This document shows positions 7,032-12,662 of a stretch of 12,662 bases of DNA, piece by piece; position 1 is the stretch's first letter, and every line of letters begins with the position of its first letter. The position numbers and the translations under genes were made by a program. The notes below the pieces were generated by a model. The model ran no database searches, was not told the origin of the DNA, and saw only the letters and a list, made by a program, of their open reading frames with translations. The stretch covers positions 1 through 12,662 of the forward strand of contig PXEK01000291.1 in NCBI GenBank assembly GCA_003564735.1. The letters run 5' to 3'. This DNA comes from Cryomorphaceae bacterium. Lineage in GTDB: Bacteria > Bacteroidota > Bacteroidia > Flavobacteriales_G > Salibacteraceae.

Positions 7032-9218
7032 ATGCTACGATTTAAAGCCTTAGATGATAGTTTTAACAGGCGCCCGCAAGAAGTTGTGCCGCCAAAAGAT
7101 AAGATATCAGATTATTTTGGAGAGCACGTTTTCAATTATGCCTCCATGAAACAGTATTTAAGTGCAGAGGCATTTAAGGGTCTGATGCATTCTATTGACA
7201 GCGGTTCGCGACTTAGTCGTTCTTTATCTAATCAAATTGCCTCTGCCATGAAAGCATGGGCCATGTCAAAAGGCGCAACGCACTACACTCACTGGTTTCA
7301 ACCGTTAACGGGGCGAACGGCTGAAAAGCACGATGCGTTTTACACGCCTTTGAATGACGGTAGCTCGTTTGAGTCGTTTGACGGAGATCAATTGGTACAG
7401 CAGGAGCCGGATGCGAGCTCGTTACCGAGCGGGGGTATTAGAAATACTTTTGAGGCTAGAGGATATACCGCGTGGGATCCTACCTCACCCGCTTTTATAT
7501 TAGGTAAAACACTTTGTATTCCCACTATATTTGTTTCCTACACGGGTGAAAGTTTGGACTACAAAATGCCATTGTTGCGCTCTCTTCATGTTTTGGATAA
7601 AGCGGCTACTGACGTGTGTCAATACTTTGATAAAAATATCACCAAAGTCACCGCTACATTGGGTTGGGAGCAAGAGTATTTTTTGGTAGATTCATCATTA
7701 ATTGAGGCTCGACCCGATTTAGCCTTGACGGGTAGAACACTTTTTGGTCATTCCTCATCCAAAGATCAGCAACTCAGTGATCACTACTTTGGGAGTATTC
7801 CTGAGAGGGCTTTAGCATTTATGAAAGATTTTGAGCAAGAGTCATTGCGGTTAGGGATACCGGTTACAACCCGGCACAATGAGGTCGCTCCCAACCAGTT
7901 CGAGTGTGCTCCTGTTTTTGAAGAATGTAATTTGGCTGTTGATCACAACCAGTTATTGATGGACTTGATGGAGAAAGTAGCCAAGAGACATAACTTCAAT
8001 GTATTGTTACATGAAAAACCGTTTAAAGGATTAAACGGATCAGGAAAGCACAATAACTGGTCATTGAGCGCCAACTCATCTAAACATAAAAATTTATTGG
8101 CTCCCGGAAACACACCTAAAACCAACTTGAGGTTCCTTACTTTTTTAGTGAACACCATTAAAGCTGTTAAGGAGTACGATGATTATATCCGCAGCACCGT
8201 TGCATCTGCCGGGAATGACCACAGGCTTGGGGCTCATGAAGCACCCCCCGCCATTTTATCCATTTTCATTGGGTCACAGTTGACTAGGGTTCTGAATGAT
8301 ATAGAGAAAAAAGTAAAAGGGGAAGCGCTTACACCCGATGAAAAAACGGAACTGAAGTTGAATATCGGTAAAATTCCCGAAATATTACTTGATAATACCG
8401 ATAGAAACCGAACCTCACCTTTTGCTTTTACAGGTAATAAGTTCGAGTTTAGAGCAGTGGGTTCCACCGCGAATTGTGCAGAACCTATGACTGCCTTAAA
8501 CGCGGCAATGACAAAACAATTAATTGACTTTAAAAAGTCGGTTGACGAACTTATAAGCTCGGGTAAAAAGAAAGATGATGCTATTTTCGAAGTATTGAGA
8601 GATTATATCATTGACTCGAAAAAAATATTGTTTGAAGGAAACGGATACGGTGAAGAATGGGTCAAGGAAGCCGAAAAAAGAGGCCTTAAAAATATTCCGA
8701 CATCCGATAAGGCCATGGATTTAGGTGCCTCAGATAAGGTCGTTGAGTTACTATCGTCTTTAGACATTATGACGAAACGAGAAGTACTGGCTCGTAATGA
8801 AATCAGTCATGAAGGGTATAAAATGAAGTTACAGATAGAGTCCAGAGTAATGGCCGATATGGCTCTAAATCATATTATCCCTGTAGCACTAAAATACCAA
8901 AACAGCTTAATTGATTCGGTGCGTGGATTGAAGGATATTTACGGGCTTGATTATAAAAATTGTTCGGGAGACCTATTATGTATCATTGAGGAAATATCAG
9001 AGCGGGTAGGACGTGTGAGGCAATTTGTACACGAGATGACTGAAGAACGGAAAAAGGCCAATGCGCTGGAATCTCCACGAGAGCAAAGCGTTGCTTACAC
9101 AGAAAATGTGAAGTCATATTTCTCAAAAATTCGTTATGAAGTTGACAAGCTTGAAATGATTGTGGATAACGCCGATTGGCCGCTTCCAAAATATCGCGAG
9201 TTATTATTTACTCGATAG
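7032..9218 (+). CDS. glnN: Glutamine synthetase type III
   Basis: This 728-residue enzyme makes glutamine from glutamate, ammonia and ATP in the cytoplasm. Its length and N-terminus (MLRFKALDD, then SDYFGEHVFNYASMKQYL) identify the GSIII class, the large dodecameric form common in Bacteroidota, rather than the GSI form of about 470 residues. Catalytic-core motifs are present in order: TLGWEQEYFLVD with Glu213 and Glu215 (metal/glutamate site), NEVAPNQFECAPVFEE, KPFKGLNGSGKHNNWSL (residues about 329-345), AGNDHRLGAHEAPPA and FTGNKFEFRAVGS. The end, WPLPKYRELLFTR, is the normal GSIII terminus, so the gene is intact. It appears to be a single-gene unit, with its own -7 box very near the start and a strong terminator after it. 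A five-codon ORF at 7028-7045 overlaps the start. I see no nitrogen-responsive operator I can name. Confidence 0.97.
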   Translation: MLRFKALDDSFNRRPQEVVPPKDKISDYFGEHVFNYASMKQYLSAEAFKGLMHSIDSGSRLSRSLSNQIASAMKAWAMSKGATHYTHWFQPLTGRTAEKHDAFYTPLNDGSSFESFDGDQLVQQEPDASSLPSGGIRNTFEARGYTAWDPTSPAFILGKTLCIPTIFVSYTGESLDYKMPLLRSLHVLDKAATDVCQYFDKNITKVTATLGWEQEYFLVDSSLIEARPDLALTGRTLFGHSSSKDQQLSDHYFGSIPERALAFMKDFEQESLRLGIPVTTRHNEVAPNQFECAPVFEECNLAVDHNQLLMDLMEKVAKRHNFNVLLHEKPFKGLNGSGKHNNWSLSANSSKHKNLLAPGNTPKTNLRFLTFLVNTIKAVKEYDDYIRSTVASAGNDHRLGAHEAPPAILSIFIGSQLTRVLNDIEKKVKGEALTPDEKTELKLNIGKIPEILLDNTDRNRTSPFAFTGNKFEFRAVGSTANCAEPMTALNAAMTKQLIDFKKSVDELISSGKKKDDAIFEVLRDYIIDSKKILFEGNGYGEEWVKEAEKRGLKNIPTSDKAMDLGASDKVVELLSSLDIMTKREVLARNEISHEGYKMKLQIESRVMADMALNHIIPVALKYQNSLIDSVRGLKDIYGLDYKNCSGDLLCIIEEISERVGRVRQFVHEMTEERKKANALESPREQSVAYTENVKSYFSKIRYEVDKLEMIVDNADWPLPKYRELLFTR

Positions 9219-9229
9219 AATATTTCCTT

Positions 9230-9266
9230 AAAAAAAATGCCGGATATGCTCATCCGGCTTTTTTTT
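9230..9266 (+). terminator. Rho-independent terminator after glnN
   Basis: A seven-base perfect GC-rich stem GCCGGAT (9239-9245) and ATCCGGC (9252-9258) closes a six-base loop and is followed by eight T (9259-9266). It is preceded by eight A (9230-9237), which lengthens the hairpin and could let it work in both directions. It lies 11 bases after the glnN stop. Confidence 0.93.
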
Positions 9267-9269
9267 ACT

Positions 9270-9277
9270 TACATTTG
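9270..9277 (+). promoter_or_regulatory. Possible -7 box for PorE-like gene
   Basis: TAcaTTTG matches TAnnTTTG directly after the glnN terminator, 87 bases before the ATG at 9365. There is no clear -33 TTTG, because the expected position falls in the terminator. A near match, TAAGATTG (9352-9359), sits too close to the start to be preferred. Confidence 0.4.
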
Positions 9278-9364
9278 TGCTTCAAATTTCTTTAAACGCT
9301 AAAAATTTATTTAATTTAGCGCTTGAAAACATGAAAGCAATTTGTTTAATTTAAGATTGTATCT

Positions 9365-11386
9365 ATGAAAATAAGTAGACCATTCATTTTCACTGTTTTA
9401 TTAAGCTTGTCGTTTGGCTTGACGTCTTGGGCTCAATCCTCAAAAACTGAAGAAGCTGATATGGCCTTTAGAACGGGTTCATACTACGACGCCATTGATT
9501 TATATAAAAGTGCTTACTCGAAAGAGAAAAAATTTGACCAAAAGAAGCGAATATTATTCCAAATAGGCAGGGCTTATTTCGAATTACAGGATAACAAATC
9601 TGCTGAGGATTGGTTGTCAAAAGCGAAAAAAGCACAGCACAACGATCCCGAAGTACATTTTTATTTGGCTGAGGCTTTAAAAAAACAAGGCAGATTTGAT
9701 GAGGCCATCGCGGCTTATCAAGACTTTTCTGAGGCAAGCCCTAATGACCCTCGAGGGGCAAAGGGTATCGAATCAGCCAAAAAAGCACAAGAATGGAAAG
9801 ATAATCCCACTCGATATGTTGTTGAACCCGAACCGCTGTTGAACTCTAAACAAATGGACTTTAGTCCGGTTTGGGCCTCAAAACGAATGAATGAGCTTAT
9901 TTTTACTTCTACTCGTGAAGGTTCGGTAGGTGGCGATAAAGACAACATTACAGGTGCTAGTTTTTCATCACTCTGGTACACAAAACAAGATAGAAAAGGT
10001 AAATGGATGGTGCCTACGGTGCTGGATGGCAACGACGTGAATACTGGTGACGCTAACGAAGGTAGTGCCACTATGGACAAAAGAATGAGAACTTTGTATT
10101 TCACAAGATGCCCGTTCGAGAAAAAAGCCGACAAAGGGTGTAAGATATGGATGTCACAAAAAAGAGGTCGTGCATTTGCGGAACCTGAGGAGGTAGAAAT
10201 AGATGCGCCGGATTCTGTTGCCATTGGTCACCCCTCAATGGGCCTGAATGATGAGTACCTTTTCTTTGCCTCTGATATGGATGGCGGTATGGGTAAGCGT
10301 GATATTTATTACGTTAAATATGACAAGCGAGCTAAGTCGTGGTCGAAACCTACAAACATCAAAGGAATCAATACTGAGGGGAATGAAATGTTCCCATACA
10401 TTCATGACGATGGAAGATTGTTTTTCGCTTCAGATGGTCATCCCGGAATGGGGGGGTTGGATATTTTTGTTGCCGAACGTTTGGGTGACGACTCTGATGA
10501 ATGGGGTAACGTGAAAAACATGAAGGCTCCTATTAATTCGCCAAGTAATGATTTTGCCATTATTTTTGAAGGTGATAACGATCGGGGTTATTTTACTACA
10601 GACCGCCCCGGAGGTAGAGGAAGTGACGATATTTGGAGCTTTAGAATCCCGCCGCTGCGTTATGTTATTGACGGTATGGTATCTGACTTAAAAACAGGTG
10701 ACCCTATCCCCGGTGCAACGGTAAAACTTACGGGAACTGACGGTTCCTCGGTTGAAATGACAACAGACGAGTTAGGTTATTATGAGTTTGACGAAAAAGA
10801 GGATGTTGAAGATGCTGAGGAGGCACGATATATCAAGCCTAACACATCTTATACGTTAGAGGTTTCAGCCGATAATTACTTAAATAGTACAGGTCAAGAA
10901 ACCACGGTAGGTGTGGAACAAAGTACCCGATTCCAGCAGGACTTTAAGTTGCAACCGATTGAAGGCGAAATTGAATTCCCGGAAGTGCGTTACGACTTTG
11001 ATGATTATAGACTCCAAGTAAACGATTCAGTGAACTCTAAAGATTCTTTGGATTACCTTTATCAAACCCTTATTGAGAACCCGAATTTGGTTATTGAGCT
11101 TATGGCACATACCGATACACGTGGTTCAGCGGCATATAACCAAAGGCTTTCACAGCAACGTGCTCAGGAGTGTGTTGACTATCTTATTGAAAAAGGAATA
11201 GCTCCTGAAAGGCTGCAAGCCAAAGGTTATGGTTTGTCTTCGCCAATCATCTCTGATTCTGAAATTGCCGCAATGGAAACCGAGGAAGAACAAGAGGCAG
11301 CTCACCAAAAAAATAGGAGAACCACTTTTAGGGTTTTGAGAGACGATTACGTTCCTCCTCCGTCTCAAGAAGATAGTGAACAGTAA
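9365..11386 (+). CDS. PorE-like periplasmic protein: TPR, PD40 propeller, CRD, OmpA
   Basis: This 673-residue protein starts with a signal peptide (cleavage likely after SWA, residue 23, no lipobox Cys). TPR-like helices fill about residues 28-140 (GRFDEAIAAYQDFSEASPND). A PD40/WD40-type propeller follows (about 160-430) with repeated blades such as EYLFFASDMDGGMGKRDIYY and RLFFASDGHPGMGGLDIF. A carboxypeptidase-regulatory-like domain starts near 434 (GDPIPGATVKLTG). The C-terminal OmpA domain (about 540-655) has MAHTDTRGSAAYNQRLSQQR, with Asp584 and Arg599 at the spacing of E. coli OmpA Asp271 and Arg286, which bind peptidoglycan diaminopimelate. This domain order is that of PorE, a type IX secretion component, but Bacteroidota carry several paralogues with it, so the T9SS role is inference. 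No PorP/SprF partner gene is adjacent. The OmpA domain carries an acidic insert (ETEEEQEA) and a Pro/acidic tail. A strong terminator follows. Confidence 0.88.
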   Translation: MKISRPFIFTVLLSLSFGLTSWAQSSKTEEADMAFRTGSYYDAIDLYKSAYSKEKKFDQKKRILFQIGRAYFELQDNKSAEDWLSKAKKAQHNDPEVHFYLAEALKKQGRFDEAIAAYQDFSEASPNDPRGAKGIESAKKAQEWKDNPTRYVVEPEPLLNSKQMDFSPVWASKRMNELIFTSTREGSVGGDKDNITGASFSSLWYTKQDRKGKWMVPTVLDGNDVNTGDANEGSATMDKRMRTLYFTRCPFEKKADKGCKIWMSQKRGRAFAEPEEVEIDAPDSVAIGHPSMGLNDEYLFFASDMDGGMGKRDIYYVKYDKRAKSWSKPTNIKGINTEGNEMFPYIHDDGRLFFASDGHPGMGGLDIFVAERLGDDSDEWGNVKNMKAPINSPSNDFAIIFEGDNDRGYFTTDRPGGRGSDDIWSFRIPPLRYVIDGMVSDLKTGDPIPGATVKLTGTDGSSVEMTTDELGYYEFDEKEDVEDAEEARYIKPNTSYTLEVSADNYLNSTGQETTVGVEQSTRFQQDFKLQPIEGEIEFPEVRYDFDDYRLQVNDSVNSKDSLDYLYQTLIENPNLVIELMAHTDTRGSAAYNQRLSQQRAQECVDYLIEKGIAPERLQAKGYGLSSPIISDSEIAAMETEEEQEAAHQKNRRTTFRVLRDDYVPPPSQEDSEQ

Positions 11387-11405
11387 GTGAATTATTAAAA
11401 TACGT

Positions 11406-11441
11406 AAAGCATTCTGCTCACTTTGAGTAGAATGCTTTTTT
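11406..11441 (+). terminator. Rho-independent terminator between PorE-like gene and purM-like gene
   Basis: AAAGCATTCTGCTC (11406-11419) pairs with GAGTAGAATGCTTT (11425-11438) along 14 base pairs with one G-T wobble and a five-base loop, running into six T (11436-11441). It lies 19 bases after the PorE-like stop and ends 11 bases before the next ATG, an unusually tight arrangement. Confidence 0.88.
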
Positions 11442-11452
11442 ATTGTACTTAT

Positions 11453-12619
11453 ATGAACGAAAAATACAGTGCCCGCGGAGTTTCTGCAGATAAAGAAGAT
11501 GTACATAAGGCTATTGAAAATATCGACAAAGGATTGTTCCCTAAAGCCTTTTGTAAAATTGTGCCCGATTACCTTACAGGCTCTGATGATCATTGTATTG
11601 TAATGCATGCCGACGGTGCGGGAACGAAAAGCTCTCTGGCATATGCATACTGGAAAGAAACCGGCGATCTATCAGTTTGGAAAGGTATTGCCCAAGACGC
11701 CTTAGTAATGAATTTAGATGACTTGTTGTGTGTTGGAATTACGGGGCAAATTTTAATGTCATCTACTATTGGAAGGAACAAAAACCTAATTCCCGGGGAA
11801 GTAATTTCAGCCATAATAAACGGCACAGAAGAGTTAATTGCTGAATTAAATCAACACGGAATACAGATAAAATCTACCGGTGGAGAAACTGCCGACGTAG
11901 GGGATTTGGTCAGAACCATAATCGTAGATTCTACGGTGGTGGCTAGGATGAAACGAAAAGATGTTGTGGATAACGGAAATATCAAACCGGGCAATGTTAT
12001 TGTAGGGCTTCCATCCTTCGGGAAGGCAAGCTATGAAAAGGAATATAACGGCGGTATGGGAAGTAACGGGTTAACTTCTGCAAGGCATGATGTTTTTGGT
12101 TCTGACCTAAAAAATAATTACACTGAAACTTTTGACCCTGACATTGACTCTTCGCTGGTGTACTCGGGAAGTAAGAAGCTTACAGATATTGAACCCGCTT
12201 CGGGATTGACTGTAGGTAAGCTCGTATTGTCGCCTACTCGTACATATGCTCCCGTAATATATAAGGTTTTGAATCAATGCAGGGATAGAATTGACGGCAT
12301 GGTGCATTGTTCAGGAGGGGCTCAAACTAAGGTTTTACATTTTGTTGATCAGGTGAAAGTTGTCAAAGATAATTTATTTGAGATACCGCCGCTGTTTAAG
12401 CTAATTCAAGACGAGTCAAAAACCGATTGGCGTGAGATGTATAAGGTTTTTAATATGGGTCACCGTATGGAAATTTACACCGACGAAGCAACAGCTCAAG
12501 AGATTATAGAAATTTCAAATGATTTTGGTATTGAAGCCCAAATTGTTGGTCGCGTTGAACAAGCCGAAAAAAAAGAACTGGTGATTAAAAGTGAAGTGGG
12601 GGAGTTCCGATATACTTAA
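11453..12619 (+). CDS. purM: PurM-like AIR synthetase (phosphoribosylformylglycinamidine cyclo-ligase)
   Basis: This 388-residue protein belongs to the AIR synthetase fold (PurM/SelD/HypE/ThiL). PurM converts FGAM and ATP to AIR in purine synthesis. Landmarks in order are MHADGAGTKSSLA (residues 51-63, the PurM DGVGTK loop), MNLDDLLCVG, STGGETADVGD (GGETA at 143-147), GNVIVGLPSFGKASYEKEY with GSNGLTSARHDVF, LSPTRTYAPVI (about 259-269), MVHCSGGAQTKVL, and FNMGHRMEIY near the end. It is longer and more divergent than canonical PurM (about 340 residues), which is typical of a Bacteroidota-specific version. From memory, some Flavobacteriia carry this form as well as a canonical purM, so the exact activity deserves caution. 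ATG 11453 (MNEKYSARGVSADKEDVH) matches the family start; an upstream in-frame TTG lies inside the terminator hairpin. No promoter box fits between terminator and ATG. Confidence 0.82.
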   Translation: MNEKYSARGVSADKEDVHKAIENIDKGLFPKAFCKIVPDYLTGSDDHCIVMHADGAGTKSSLAYAYWKETGDLSVWKGIAQDALVMNLDDLLCVGITGQILMSSTIGRNKNLIPGEVISAIINGTEELIAELNQHGIQIKSTGGETADVGDLVRTIIVDSTVVARMKRKDVVDNGNIKPGNVIVGLPSFGKASYEKEYNGGMGSNGLTSARHDVFGSDLKNNYTETFDPDIDSSLVYSGSKKLTDIEPASGLTVGKLVLSPTRTYAPVIYKVLNQCRDRIDGMVHCSGGAQTKVLHFVDQVKVVKDNLFEIPPLFKLIQDESKTDWREMYKVFNMGHRMEIYTDEATAQEIIEISNDFGIEAQIVGRVEQAEKKELVIKSEVGEFRYT

Positions 12620-12662
12620 AAATCTTTTGAGGTTTGTCATTTTACCTAATTATAGATAGAAC

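Noticed and set aside
9718..10224. 168-residue minus-strand frame inside the PorE-like gene
   Set aside because: It lies wholly antisense to a well-supported coding region and shows no domain of its own.
11423..11452. Upstream TTG start for the purM-like gene
   Set aside because: The start would lie inside the terminator loop and 3' arm; the family N-terminus begins at ATG 11453.
11150..11608. 152-residue minus-strand frame spanning the PorE-like end, terminator and purM-like start
   Set aside because: It is antisense to two recognised genes and runs through a strong terminator hairpin, with no recognisable product.

Overview
The window reads as chromosomal DNA of a Bacteroidota bacterium, most likely a marine or aquatic Flavobacteriia-type lineage. 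The evidence is a SecD-SecF fusion of Bacteroidota type, a type III glutamine synthetase of about 730 residues, a TPR/PD40/CRD/OmpA protein resembling the type IX secretion component PorE, a DUF5606 protein (a Bacteroidota-restricted family), TAnnTTTG promoter boxes instead of TATAAT, and mostly AT-rich leaders without Shine-Dalgarno sequences. Base composition and codon style look even throughout. I see no tRNA, rRNA, CRISPR array, insertion sequence or phage gene.

Layout. Bases 1-679 (minus) hold the 5' part of an exported double-DUF4397 protein that runs off the left edge. Bases 680-1203 are a 524-base gap with no convincing gene. A DUF5606 gene (1204-1644, plus) converges on a DCC-family (DUF393) thiol-disulfide protein (1809-2219, minus), which is divergent from secDF (2361-5540, plus). 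A strong terminator follows secDF. Then comes a two-gene unit, tatA (5705-5962) and a YrbG-like Na+/Ca2+ antiporter (5975-6925, TTG start), then glutamine synthetase III (7032-9218) with a textbook terminator, a PorE-like OmpA protein (9365-11386) with a strong terminator, and a PurM-like AIR synthetase (11453-12619) whose start lies only 11 bases past that terminator. The last 43 bases hold no recognisable gene.

How the genes relate. Three genes serve protein export or the envelope: SecDF (proton-driven Sec export), TatA (folded-protein export) and the PorE-like periplasmic protein (peptidoglycan anchoring, possibly type IX secretion). The DUF4397 protein is a likely Sec client. Glutamine synthetase and the PurM-like enzyme belong to nitrogen and purine metabolism. 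The genes mostly appear to be separate transcription units, so this looks like an ordinary core-genome stretch rather than an accessory island. No undescribed multi-gene system is evident. The points most worth a second look are the long acidic insertion in SecD, the complete PorE-like architecture, the terminator squeezed against the purM-like start, the unexplained 524-base gap with a promoter-like box, and odd start regions at tatA, the antiporter and glnN.
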